NCBI RefSeq assembly: GCF_013408335.1
Contig: NZ_JACBZR010000001.1
Location: 558,001 to 622,000 of the forward strand
Source of the DNA: Nocardioides panzhihuensis
GTDB taxonomy: Bacteria; Actinomycetota; Actinomycetes; Propionibacteriales; Nocardioidaceae
Reading direction: 5' to 3'
DNA: 64,000 nucleotides
Below, piece by piece: positions 36,293-45,199 of the stretch; the stretch's first letter is position 1, and every line of letters begins with the position of its first letter. The notes beneath the pieces are model-generated. The model was not told the DNA's origin. It saw nothing but the letters and a program-made list of their open reading frames with translations, and made no database searches. The translations under genes and the position numbers were made by a program.

Positions 36293-38302
36293 ATGGCCAA
36301 CCATCTGGCTGGTGCGACGAGCCCGTATCTCCTTCAACATGCAGGTAATCCCGTGGATTGGTGGGAGTGGGGAGCCGATGCCTTCGCGGAGGCAAAGCGT
36401 CGTGATACACCAATTCTGCTGTCGGTCGGCTACGCCGCATGTCACTGGTGCCACGTGATGGCGCACGAGTCGTTCGAGGACGAGGCGACCGCGGCGTACA
36501 TGAACGAGCACTTCGTCAACATCAAGGTCGACCGGGAGGAGCGGCCGGATGTGGACGCGGTCTACATGGCGGCCACGACGGCGATGACCGGGTCGGGTGG
36601 GTGGCCGATGACGGTGGTGCTCGACCACGACGGCAACCCGTTCTTCGCGGGAACCTACTTCCCGGACATGCCTCGCCACGGGCAGCCGGCGTTCACGCAG
36701 GTGCTGCAGGCGCTCTCGGAGGCGTGGACGCAGCGGCGGTCGGAGATCGGGGCGGTGGCGGAGAACGTACGTCAGCATCTGACCGCCATCTCCGGGGCTG
36801 ACGGGACAGCGGGCGACTGGCAGGTGGACGTCGGTGCCGCGGTCGAGACGCTGGCGGGTCAGTTCGACCCGATGGCGGGCGGGTTCGGGGGTGCTCCGAA
36901 GTTCCCGCCGTCGATGGTGCTGGAGTTCCTGCGGCGTACTGCCCTCTCGGCGTCAGAAACTGACTCTTCGGCGCCAGATTCTGACGTCTCGGGGAGGGCT
37001 TCGCACATGCTGGCGCGGACCGTGGCGGCGATGGCCGGCGGTGGGCTGTATGACCAGATCGGGGGCGGGTTCGCGCGCTATGCCGTCGACCGCGGCTGGG
37101 TGGTTCCGCACTTCGAGAAGATGCTCTACGACAACGCCCAGCTGATCGGGCTCTACGCCCGGCTCGGCACCGAGCTCGGCGACCGGGTCGCGCGGGAGAG
37201 CGCCGACTGGATGATCCGCGAGCTCGGCACCGCCGAGGGCGGCTTCGCCTCGGCCCTCGACGCCGACAGCGAGGGGGTCGAGGGGAAGTTCTACGTCTGG
37301 ACCCCGGCCGAGCTCGTCGCGGTCCTCGGCGCCGAGGACGGTGCCTGGGCCGCGGAGGTCTTCGAGGTCACCGAGGCGGGGACGTTCGAGGAGGGGGCAT
37401 CGACGCTCCAGCTGCGCCATCGGCCCGACGACACCGAGCGGCTCGAGTCGGTCAAGACTCGGCTCCTCGCCGCGCGTGAGGAGCGGGTCCGCCCGGCGCG
37501 CGACGACAAGGTCGTCGCGGCGTGGAACGGGCTGGCGATCGGTGGGTTGGTCGATGCCGGGGTGCTGCTGGGGGAGCCGCGGTACGTCGATGCGGCGGTC
37601 GCGGCAGCGGAGCTGCTGTGGCGGGTGCACGTTCAAGGCGCGCGCCTGCTCCGCGTCAGCCGCGACGGCGCAGCAGGTGCGCACGCGGGCGTGCTCGAGG
37701 ACTACGGCTGTGTTGCCGGCGGCTTCCTGAGTCTGGTCCAGGCGACCGGCGACAGCACCTGGCTCGACCGAGCCACGGCGCTGCTCGACACCGCGCTGAC
37801 CCATTTCCGTGCCGAGGACGGTGGCTTCTACGACACCGCCGACGACGCGGAGGCGCTGGTCACCCGGCCCAGGGATCCCTCCGACAACGCGAGCCCCGGT
37901 GGCACCAGTGCGATGGTCCATGCGCTCGTCACCGCGCACGCGCTCACCGGTGAGGGCCGCTTCCGCACCGCGGCCGAGGAGGCGCTCGCCGCCACCAGCA
38001 ACCTGATCACCAAGGCGCCACGGTTCGCCGGCTGGTCTCTGGCGGCTGCGGCCACGATGGCCGAGGGCCCGCTCGAGATCGCGGTCGTCGGCCCGCCGGG
38101 GCCGGACCGCGACGCGCTCGCGGCCGCTGCCCGGCGCAAGCCGGGCGCGGTGGTGGTCGTCGCCGACGAGGCGCGCGAGGACATCCCGCTGCTGAGCAGC
38201 CGGACGTCGGTGGACGGGAGGGCGGCGGCGTACGTCTGTCGGGGGTTCGTCTGCGAGCGCCCCGTCACGGAAGCGGCGGACCTGGAGAGGGCCCACACCT
38301 GA
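36293..38302 (+). CDS. yyaL: YyaL/DUF255 thioredoxin-domain protein
   Basis: A 669-residue conserved protein: an N-terminal thioredoxin-like domain with the hallmark NPVDWWEWG and [20 protein letters not shown] (a CHWC redox-like motif), then a six-hairpin glycosidase-like helical barrel ([31 protein letters not shown]). The cellular function of the family is not settled. Codons 1-41 end in A or T in 20 of 41 cases; codons 42 onward almost always end in G or C. The break falls at about 36413-36440, so the gene's start appears to have been replaced by element-derived sequence. An ATG at 36284 is possible, but 36293 fits the conserved start MANHLA. Confidence 0.9.
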   Translation: MANHLAGATSPYLLQHAGNPVDWWEWGADAFAEAKRRDTPILLSVGYAACHWCHVMAHESFEDEATAAYMNEHFVNIKVDREERPDVDAVYMAATTAMTGSGGWPMTVVLDHDGNPFFAGTYFPDMPRHGQPAFTQVLQALSEAWTQRRSEIGAVAENVRQHLTAISGADGTAGDWQVDVGAAVETLAGQFDPMAGGFGGAPKFPPSMVLEFLRRTALSASETDSSAPDSDVSGRASHMLARTVAAMAGGGLYDQIGGGFARYAVDRGWVVPHFEKMLYDNAQLIGLYARLGTELGDRVARESADWMIRELGTAEGGFASALDADSEGVEGKFYVWTPAELVAVLGAEDGAWAAEVFEVTEAGTFEEGASTLQLRHRPDDTERLESVKTRLLAAREERVRPARDDKVVAAWNGLAIGGLVDAGVLLGEPRYVDAAVAAAELLWRVHVQGARLLRVSRDGAAGAHAGVLEDYGCVAGGFLSLVQATGDSTWLDRATALLDTALTHFRAEDGGFYDTADDAEALVTRPRDPSDNASPGGTSAMVHALVTAHALTGEGRFRTAAEEALAATSNLITKAPRFAGWSLAAAATMAEGPLEIAVVGPPGPDRDALAAAARRKPGAVVVVADEAREDIPLLSSRTSVDGRAAAYVCRGFVCERPVTEAADLERAHT

Positions 38303-38365
38303 GCGGTGACAACTATGGGGTGATCCCATATGTCGGCGAGCCCGTAGAAGTGTAACTTCGGTCAC

Positions 38366-40261
38366 ATGACGGTCGATGTGGTCGCGTTCCTGGAGCTGCT
38401 CGCCGGGGATGCCGCCGAGGCCGACTTCGAGGGGCCGTCGCGGTCCGCGCGAGCGGCGGGGGCGACGGCCGAGGAGCAGGCGCGGGTCGACTATGCCAAG
38501 GGGCTCGCCCTCCAGGTCAGGGACATCCTCGAGGCACGCCGCCGGCGCGAGGGCGAGCTGGGCGCGCTGTTCGAGTCGGCCAACGACCTGGCGATGCTGA
38601 CCAACCTGGAAGCGGTGCTGCAGGCGATCGTGACCCGGGCGAAGCAGCTGCTGAACAGCGACGTCGCCTACCTGACCCTCAACGACGAGCGCCGCGGTGA
38701 ATACATGCGGGTGACCGAGGGGATCCTGACCGCAGCCTTCCGCTCGACCCGGATCCCCTACGGCATCGGGCTCGGCGGCCTCGTCGCCCAGACCATGAAG
38801 CCCTACTCGACCGCCGACTACATCCCCGACGAGCGCTTCCGGCACGCCCCCGACATCGACGGCGCCGTCAGTGGAGAGGGCATCCGCGCGATCATCGGCG
38901 TACCCCTCCTGCTCGGCACCCAGGTCATCGGCGTCCTCTTCGCCGCCAACCGCGCCGTACGTCCCTTCGGCACGGAGGCGAGCGCACTGCTCGTCTCCCT
39001 CGCCGCCCACGCCGCGATCGCCGTGGACAAGGCCCGGCTGCTCGAGGAGACCCGGGCCGCGGTGGCTGAGCTCGAGGTCACCACCCGCAAGCTGCAGGCG
39101 CGCAACGAGGCGGTCGAGCGTGCCGCCGACGCCCACGACCGGCTCACCAGGATCGTCGTCGAGGGCGGTGGCGTCGACGATGTCGTACGCAGCGTCGCCG
39201 AGGTCCTCGGCGCCCGCGTCGTCGTCCTGGACCTCAGCGGAGAGACCATCGCGAGCAGCGCCCCCGGCCAGCCCGTCTCCGACTACGAGGCCGCCGTGAC
39301 CAGACGCAGTCTCGACCTGAGCCGCACCGCCGGCAGCGGTGACATCTACGCCACCCCGGTCCTCGCCGGAGCCGAGCAGCTCGGCTCGATGCTGCTGGGC
39401 CCGCGCGAGGTCGACCGCGAGGACGGGGACCTGGACGATGGCGACCAGCGGATCCTGGAGCGGGCGGCGCTGGTCACGGCGCTGCTGCTGCTCTTCCGCC
39501 GAAGCGTCGCCGAGGCCGAGGGGAGGGTGCGGGGCGAGCTCCTCGACGAGCTCCTCTCCGGCACCACCCCGGATCCGGAGACGCTGCGCGAGCGCGGCCG
39601 CCTTCTGCAGGCAGACCTGTCCAGGTCCTACGCGGTGGTGGTGGCCGACGTCCCCGGCGACCGGGCGCGGGTCGGTCAGGCGGCGACGTTCGTCGCGGCG
39701 ACCCACGACGGGTTCGCGGCGGTGCGGCAGGGACAGGTCGTGCTGATCTTCCCCGACTGCGACGCCCGCGCTGCCGGCGAGCTGGTCGTCGAGGGGCTGC
39801 GGCTGTCGGCGGGCGCGCCGGTCACCGTCGGCGCCGCCGGTCCGGTCCCGGGACCGCTGAGCAGCCCCGGCGCCGTGGTGAGGGGCTACGACGAGGCTCG
39901 GCGCTGCCTGGCGGCCGCGATGACCCTGGGGCGCGAGGGCCAGGTGGTCACCGCCGACGACCTGGGCTTCGTGGGACTGCTGCTCGGCTCCGACGGGCAC
40001 CCGGCGGCGTACGTCACCTCACGGCTGGGCCCGGTGATCGACTACGACGCCGCGAAGGGGTCGAAGCTGGTGGAGACCCTGCGGACCTATTTCGCCGCCG
40101 ACCGCAACCTCACCCGCACCGCCGGCGCGCTGCACGTCCACGTCAACACCGTCACCCAGCGTCTGGAGCGCGTCACCCGCCTGCTCGGCAAGGGATGGCA
40201 GGAGCCGGAGCGCCAGCTCGAGGTGCAGCTGGCGCTCCGGCTCCATCTGCTGGTCGCCTGA
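38366..40261 (+). CDS. PucR-type regulator with GAF domain
   Basis: A 631-residue transcription activator. Residues ~55-230 form a GAF sensor domain (NLEAVLQAIVTRAKQLLNSDVAYLTL, GVPLLLGTQVIGVLFAANR). A predicted coiled linker follows (RAAVAELEVTTRKLQARNEAVERA), then a second sensor-like region. The PucR C-terminal helix-turn-helix reads NLTRTAGALHVHVNTVTQRLERV. Such regulators respond to small aromatic or purine-type ligands. It reads towards the convergent ABC transporter genes at 40273-44967, the usual partner of this regulator class. The palindrome-like TGTAACTTCGGTCACA overlaps its start and may be an operator. Confidence 0.88.
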   Translation: MTVDVVAFLELLAGDAAEADFEGPSRSARAAGATAEEQARVDYAKGLALQVRDILEARRRREGELGALFESANDLAMLTNLEAVLQAIVTRAKQLLNSDVAYLTLNDERRGEYMRVTEGILTAAFRSTRIPYGIGLGGLVAQTMKPYSTADYIPDERFRHAPDIDGAVSGEGIRAIIGVPLLLGTQVIGVLFAANRAVRPFGTEASALLVSLAAHAAIAVDKARLLEETRAAVAELEVTTRKLQARNEAVERAADAHDRLTRIVVEGGGVDDVVRSVAEVLGARVVVLDLSGETIASSAPGQPVSDYEAAVTRRSLDLSRTAGSGDIYATPVLAGAEQLGSMLLGPREVDREDGDLDDGDQRILERAALVTALLLLFRRSVAEAEGRVRGELLDELLSGTTPDPETLRERGRLLQADLSRSYAVVVADVPGDRARVGQAATFVAATHDGFAAVRQGQVVLIFPDCDARAAGELVVEGLRLSAGAPVTVGAAGPVPGPLSSPGAVVRGYDEARRCLAAAMTLGREGQVVTADDLGFVGLLLGSDGHPAAYVTSRLGPVIDYDAAKGSKLVETLRTYFAADRNLTRTAGALHVHVNTVTQRLERVTRLLGKGWQEPERQLEVQLALRLHLLVA

Positions 40262-40272
40262 GCCGCCTACGT

Positions 40273-41274
40273 CTAGGTCGGCTTCCGCCGGCTGAGCCAG
40301 AGGTGGCGGGCGGTGCCCCAGATGCCACGGCGGAAGAGCAGCACCACGGTCACGAACACGCCCCCGGTGACGATCCCGATCCCGTCGAACCCGGACGAGG
40401 CCAGATAGTCGGCGAGCAGCACGATCAGGCCCGCGCCGATCACGCCGCCCCACAGCGTCCCGATCCCGCCGAGCACCGTCATCAGCACGACCTCGCCGGA
40501 GGTGGCCCAGTGCAGCTCGGGCAGCGCCACGAACCCGTGCGAGACGGCGAAGACACCGCCGGCCAGCCCGGAGAGCCCGGCCGAGAGGACGAAGACGATC
40601 AGCTTGTAGCGCTCCACGTCGTAGCCCAGCGCCCGGGCTCGCGGCGCGTTGTCGCGGATCGCGACCAGCACCCGCCCGAAGGGGGAGTGGACGATCCGCC
40701 ACGCGGCCCACATCCCGAGCAGGATGATCGGCAGCGCGGCGTAGTAGAAGAAGAACGAGTCGGTCTCGACCGCCTCGATCCCGAAGAACGACCGCGGCAC
40801 GCCCTGGAGCCCGTTCTCGCCGCCGGTGAGCGCGGAGGCCTGGTTGGCGATGAAGAAGAGCATCTGCGCGAAGGCGAGGGTGACCATCGCGAAGTAGATC
40901 CCCGACCGCTTCACCGACAGATAGCCGATCGGCAGGGCCAGGAGCATCGCGAAGAGCGCCCCACCGAAGACCGCCACCGGGAAGGGAACACCGAAGTGGA
41001 TGGCGATCAACCCGGTCGCGTACGCCGATCCGCCCCAGAACGCGGCGTGACCGAACGAGAGCAGGCCGCAGTAGCCCAGCAGCAGGTCGAGGGCCACGGC
41101 GAAGAGCGCCCACGCGGCGATGTCCATGGCCACCGGCGGGTAGACGAACCACGGCAGTCCCAGCGCCACCAGCAGGCCGACGGCCAGCAGGACCAGCCGC
41201 TGCCAGGGCCGCGCCCCCGCGATCGCCGCATGCTGCTCGGTGACGCTCGCGCCGGCTGTTGCGATGGACGTCAT
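40273..41274 (-). CDS. livM: Branched-chain-type ABC permease LivM
   Basis: A 333-residue permease with about eight to ten hydrophobic segments. It has the LivM hallmark DLLLGYCGLLSFGHAAFWGGSAY early, then the EAA-like IRDNAPRARALGYDVERYK loop that contacts the ATPase. It forms the membrane channel with LivH, whose stop it overlaps by four bases. This is the last gene of a five-gene unit whose first gene starts at 44967. These transporters import amino acids, urea, amides or aromatic acids. Confidence 0.9.
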   Translation of the reverse strand: MTSIATAGASVTEQHAAIAGARPWQRLVLLAVGLLVALGLPWFVYPPVAMDIAAWALFAVALDLLLGYCGLLSFGHAAFWGGSAYATGLIAIHFGVPFPVAVFGGALFAMLLALPIGYLSVKRSGIYFAMVTLAFAQMLFFIANQASALTGGENGLQGVPRSFFGIEAVETDSFFFYYAALPIILLGMWAAWRIVHSPFGRVLVAIRDNAPRARALGYDVERYKLIVFVLSAGLSGLAGGVFAVSHGFVALPELHWATSGEVVLMTVLGGIGTLWGGVIGAGLIVLLADYLASSGFDGIGIVTGGVFVTVVLLFRRGIWGTARHLWLSRRKPT

Positions 41275-42143
41275 GCCGCCGCCTCCTCTCGACCGAAGAG
41301 CCCGGCCGGGCGGGCGAGGACCACCACGGCCATCAGCACGAAGATCAGCACCTGCGCGAACGTCGGTGCGTACGCCTGCCCGAACGCCTCCACGAGCCCG
41401 ACCAGGAATCCGCCGACGACGGCGCCGACGATCGAGCCCAGCCCGCCGATCACCACGACCGCGAACAGGATGATGATGAAGTCGCTGCCCATCTCGGCGG
41501 TGATCGCCCGGAACGGCGCCGCCAGCACTCCGGCCAACCCGGCCAGCGCGACCCCGAAGCCGAAGACCGGGGTCACCCAGCGGCCGACGTTGATCCCGAG
41601 CGCACCGGCGAGCTCGGGCCGCTCGGTCGCGGCCCGGACGATCATGCCCACCCGCGTACGCGTCATCAGCAGCCAGACGCCGAGGCAGACCAGCAGGGCC
41701 ACGCCGATCACGAAGAGCTGGTAGACCGGCAGCCCGACCCCGGCCACCTGGATCCGGCCGCTGAGCGCGTCAGGGCGCTCGTAGGGCAGGCCGCTGACGC
41801 CGTAGCGGCGCTTGACCAGGTCGACCAGCAGCAGGGTCAGCCCGAAGGTGAGCAGCAGGTTGTAGAGCGGGTCGAGGGGCAGCAGCCACTGCACCAGCAG
41901 CCGCTCGACCAGCATCCCGAAGACCAGCATCAGCAACGGCACCACGATCAGCGCCAGCCACAGACTCATCCCGACGGTGTCCAGGAGCACCGCGGCGGCG
42001 ACCGCTCCCAGCATGTAGAAGGCGCCGTGGGCGAAGTTGACCACACCCAGCACCCCGAAGATGACCGCCAGGCCGAGCGCGGCCAGCGCGTAGAAGCTGC
42101 CGGCCGCGAGCCCTTGGACGGTGTATTGCAGAACCGCGTTCAT
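41271..42143 (-). CDS. livH: Branched-chain-type ABC permease LivH
   Basis: A 290-residue permease with repeated hydrophobic helices, the LivH-type LGLAVIFGVLGVVNFAHGAFYMLGA segment and an ERPELAGALGINV ATPase-contact loop. It pairs with LivM. It starts 42 bases after the binding-protein stop. No separate promoter was seen between them. Confidence 0.9.
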   Translation of the reverse strand: MNAVLQYTVQGLAAGSFYALAALGLAVIFGVLGVVNFAHGAFYMLGAVAAAVLLDTVGMSLWLALIVVPLLMLVFGMLVERLLVQWLLPLDPLYNLLLTFGLTLLLVDLVKRRYGVSGLPYERPDALSGRIQVAGVGLPVYQLFVIGVALLVCLGVWLLMTRTRVGMIVRAATERPELAGALGINVGRWVTPVFGFGVALAGLAGVLAAPFRAITAEMGSDFIIILFAVVVIGGLGSIVGAVVGGFLVGLVEAFGQAYAPTFAQVLIFVLMAVVVLARPAGLFGREEAAA

Positions 42144-42185
42144 ACCAATCCTTCTGGCCGTTCCTCTGGACGTCGAACCGATCGG

Positions 42186-43433
42186 CTACATCGAGCAGCC
42201 GGACTCCGCCGCCGGGCGGAACGCCTCCTCGGCCGGGATGGTCTTGATGATCTCCTCGTAGTCCCAGTCCTCCTTGACGGCGTCCGGGCCCTTGACCCGA
42301 GCCAGATAGACGTCGTGGATGACCCGGTGGTCCTCAGCACGGATCTCGCCGTTGCGCAGGAACATGTCGTCGACCTTCTTGCCCTCGAGCTCCTTGACGA
42401 CCGCGTCGGCGTCGTCGGTGCCGGCCGACTGGACCGCCTCCAGATACTGCAGGGCCGCGGAGTAGTTGCCGGCGTGGGCGTACGTCGGCCGGTCGCCGGT
42501 CTCCTCCAGGAAGCGGTCGGCCCACTCGCGGGACTTCTCGTCGAGGTTCCAGTACCAGGCGTCGGTGAAGATCGTGCCCTCGAAGGCCTCGACGCCCAGC
42601 GAGTGGATGTCGGAGATGAACATCAGCCCGACGGCCAGGTCGATGCCCTTCTCCTTCAGGCCGGAGTCGTTGTACTGCTTGACCAGGTTGATCAGGTCGC
42701 CACCGGCGTGCATGGTGCCGATGACCTGCGGGTTCGCGGCTCCTGCCTTGGTGATGTACGTCGCGAAGTTGTCGTTCGGGAACGGCGTAGCGATCGTGCC
42801 GCCGACCTTGCCGCCGCCGGCCTCGATGGCGCCGGTGAACGACTTCACCATGTCCTGGCCGAAGGCGTAGTCGGGGTAGATCAGCTGCCAGTTCTTGTCG
42901 CCCTCCTCGGTCACGACGGTGCCGGTGCCGTTGGCCAGCATCCAGGTGTCGTACGCGTAGTGGAAGGTGTACTTGTTGCACTGGGCACCGGTCAGCTCGG
43001 TCGTCCCGGCGCCGATGTTCATGTAGAGCTTCTTCTTGTTCTTCGCCTGCGTCGCGACGGCGAGGGCCGCCGACGAGGTCGGGACGTCGAGGATGATGTC
43101 GGCACCCTCGCGGTCGTAGAGCTCCTGTGCCTTGGTGTTGGCGATGTCCGGCTCGTTCTGGTGGTCGGCCGAGGTCACCTCGATGTCCTCGACGACGGCG
43201 TCGTCGCCGTACTTCTCCTGGTAGTCGTCGATCGCCATCTGGATGGCGACCTTCGAGTTGGGGCCGGAGACGTCCTTGTAGACGCCGGAGGCGTCGTTGA
43301 GCAGGGCGAGGACCACCTTGTCGTCGGTGAAGTCGCCTCCGCCGGCGCTCGGACCGCCGGCGCCGCAGCCTGCGGTGACCAGGACACCTGTCATCAAGAT
43401 GGAGGCGCCGGCAACTGTGCGTCGCTTGTTCAT
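42186..43433 (-). CDS. Substrate-binding lipoprotein of the Liv-type transporter
   Basis: A 415-residue periplasmic-type binding protein with a lipoprotein signal: MNKRRTVAGAS, a hydrophobic core and the lipobox VTAGC, so Cys23 would be lipidated and the protein held on the outer face of the membrane. The mature part (VVLALLNDASGVYKDVSGPNSKVAIQMAIDDY) is the type I fold of the LivJ/amide/aromatic-acid group. Unlike typical livK operons, the binding-protein gene lies between the ATPases and the permeases. The ligand cannot be read from sequence. PucR control and the nearby esterase suggest an aromatic or carboxylic acid. Confidence 0.9.
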   Translation of the reverse strand: MNKRRTVAGASILMTGVLVTAGCGAGGPSAGGGDFTDDKVVLALLNDASGVYKDVSGPNSKVAIQMAIDDYQEKYGDDAVVEDIEVTSADHQNEPDIANTKAQELYDREGADIILDVPTSSAALAVATQAKNKKKLYMNIGAGTTELTGAQCNKYTFHYAYDTWMLANGTGTVVTEEGDKNWQLIYPDYAFGQDMVKSFTGAIEAGGGKVGGTIATPFPNDNFATYITKAGAANPQVIGTMHAGGDLINLVKQYNDSGLKEKGIDLAVGLMFISDIHSLGVEAFEGTIFTDAWYWNLDEKSREWADRFLEETGDRPTYAHAGNYSAALQYLEAVQSAGTDDADAVVKELEGKKVDDMFLRNGEIRAEDHRVIHDVYLARVKGPDAVKEDWDYEEIIKTIPAEEAFRPAAESGCSM

Positions 43434-43493
43434 CGTGTCTCTCCTCGCGGGGGTTGGGACTGCGCTGGTTGGGACTGCGCTGATTGCTTGGGG

Positions 43494-44201
43494 TCAGATC
43501 CCGAGGTGTTCGAGCAGTTCGTCCTGACGTGCGACGAACTCGTCGTTGTCCAGGCTCTCGACGAGTCGGCCCTGGGCGAGCAGGTAGTGGCGGTCGGCGA
43601 CGGTGGCGGCGAAACGTACGTTCTGCTCGATCAGGAGCACGCCGATACCGGACTGCTTCGCGGTCCGCACGATGTCGCCGATCTGGGCGACGATGACGGG
43701 GGCGAGACCCTCGGAGGGCTCGTCGAGGAGGAGCACGCGGGCGCCGGTGCGGAGCACCCGGGCGACGGCGAGCATCTGCTGCTCACCGCCCGAGAGCGTC
43801 GTCCCGCCCGCACGCCGGCGGCTGCCGAGGGCGGGGAAGGCGTCGTAGACCTGCTCCAACGTCCAGGCCGACTCCGAGACCTTCGGCGGAAGGAGCAGGT
43901 TCTCCTCGACGCTCAGGTTCGCGAAGATGCCCCGGTCGTCCTGCACCCAGCCGAGCCCTGCGCGGGCACGCTTGTGGGCGGGCAGCGAGGTGATGTCGCG
44001 ACCGTCGAGCCGGATCGTCCCGGTCAGCTGCTTGTGGAGACCCATCAGGCAGCGTACGAGGGTGGTCTTGCCGGCGCCGTTGCGGCCGACGAGGGTGACG
44101 ACCTCGCCCGCGGCGACGCTCAGGGTGGCCTCGCTCAGGGCCTGGGCCTCGCCGTACCAGGCGCTCAGCTCGACGACGTCGAGCATCCGAGTATCAAGCA
44201 C
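43494..44201 (-). CDS. livF: ABC transporter ATPase LivF
   Basis: A 235-residue ATPase with Walker A GRNGAGKTTL, the signature LSGGEQQML, Walker B VLLLDEPSEGL and the LIEQNVRFAA switch His region that marks LivF. It pairs with LivG to drive transport. It overlaps the LivG stop by eight bases; an internal ATG five codons in (MLDVVELSAWYG) is an equally good start. Confidence 0.92.
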   Translation of the reverse strand: MLDTRMLDVVELSAWYGEAQALSEATLSVAAGEVVTLVGRNGAGKTTLVRCLMGLHKQLTGTIRLDGRDITSLPAHKRARAGLGWVQDDRGIFANLSVEENLLLPPKVSESAWTLEQVYDAFPALGSRRRAGGTTLSGGEQQMLAVARVLRTGARVLLLDEPSEGLAPVIVAQIGDIVRTAKQSGIGVLLIEQNVRFAATVADRHYLLAQGRLVESLDNDEFVARQDELLEHLGI

Positions 44202-44967
44202 TGTGGGCCTCCCCGAGGTAGGCGGTGATGACGCGGGGATCCGCGCGCACCTCGTCGTAGGGGCCCTCGGCCAGCACCGAGCCCTGCTGCAGCACCGTCA
44301 CCTGGTCGGCGAGCTGGCCGACGACGTGCATGTTGTGGTCGACGAAGATGACGGTGCGGTCCTCGGCGATGCGCTGGACGAGCTCGATGGTGCGGTCGAC
44401 GTCCTCGATGCCCATCCCCGCTGTCGGCTCGTCGAGCAGCAGGAGCTTCGGCTCGACGGCGAGCACGAGAGCGAGCTCGAGCGCACGCTTCTGGCCGTAC
44501 GCCATCAGCCCGGTCGGCTTGTCGGCCAGCTCGGTCAGGCCGACCTCGGCCAGCAGCCTGTCGACCTCGTCGCGCCGCTGCCCGAGGAGCTTCTCCGAGC
44601 GCCAGAACTTCAGGCCCTGGTTGGTCAGCCCCTGGAGCGCGATCTCGACGTGCTCGCGAGGGGTGAGGTTCTCGAAGAGGCTGGTGATCTGGAAGGAGCG
44701 GGCCACCCCGTGACGGGTGATCCGCTCCGGTGCCATCCCGGTGACGTCGTCACCGAAGACCGTGATCCGTCCGCTGGTGGGCTTCAGGAAGCCGGTCAGC
44801 AGGTTGAACAGGGTCGTCTTGCCGGCTCCGTTCGGGCCGACGAGCGCGTGCACGGAGCCCTCGACGACCTCCAGGTCGACGGAGCTCACCGCGCGGAAGC
44901 CACGGAAGTCCTTGGTGAGACTCTCGGTCCGCAGTGCCCATCTCGAGGCTGATGTGGTGCTCGTCAC
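44194..44967 (-). CDS. livG: ABC transporter ATPase LivG
   Basis: A 257-residue ATPase with Walker A GPNGAGKTTLFNLL, the LivG-type LTPREHVEIALQ insert, a signature region MAYGQKRALELAL, Walker B LLLLDEPTAGM and the VDHNMHVVGQLAD switch. It is the first gene of the transporter unit. The promoter should lie in 44968-45199, shared with the divergent esterase gene. Confidence 0.92.
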   Translation of the reverse strand: MTSTTSASRWALRTESLTKDFRGFRAVSSVDLEVVEGSVHALVGPNGAGKTTLFNLLTGFLKPTSGRITVFGDDVTGMAPERITRHGVARSFQITSLFENLTPREHVEIALQGLTNQGLKFWRSEKLLGQRRDEVDRLLAEVGLTELADKPTGLMAYGQKRALELALVLAVEPKLLLLDEPTAGMGIEDVDRTIELVQRIAEDRTVIFVDHNMHVVGQLADQVTVLQQGSVLAEGPYDEVRADPRVITAYLGEAHSA

Positions 44968-45199
44968 AGGGGCGACGCTAGGGAAGTGGTGAGGCGTACG
45001 CCATAGGGGTTAGGGACACACTGAACCGGTCCGCTGTGTGGCTGATCCCCATGCCGTCGCCCTGGCGGGCGGCTCGTGGCCGACCACATCCCGAGGCCGG
45101 GAGATGTGTGTGCCGACCACATGGCGTACGTCACACCGCGTCGCGATGCTTGACGGATCCGAAGGCCGGCCCAGGTGGGCCCCGTTCAGGAGGCCAACC

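Noticed and set aside
36953..40000. Reverse-strand open frame of about 1,015 codons opposite yyaL and the PucR regulator
   Set aside because: It is antisense to two well-supported genes and is an effect of high GC3; no domain or ribosome site supports it.
41259..44228. Forward-strand open frame of about 989 codons opposite the Liv transporter genes
   Set aside because: Opposite strand of five clear transporter genes; composition (His, Asp, Gln-rich) is typical of antisense GC-rich frames.
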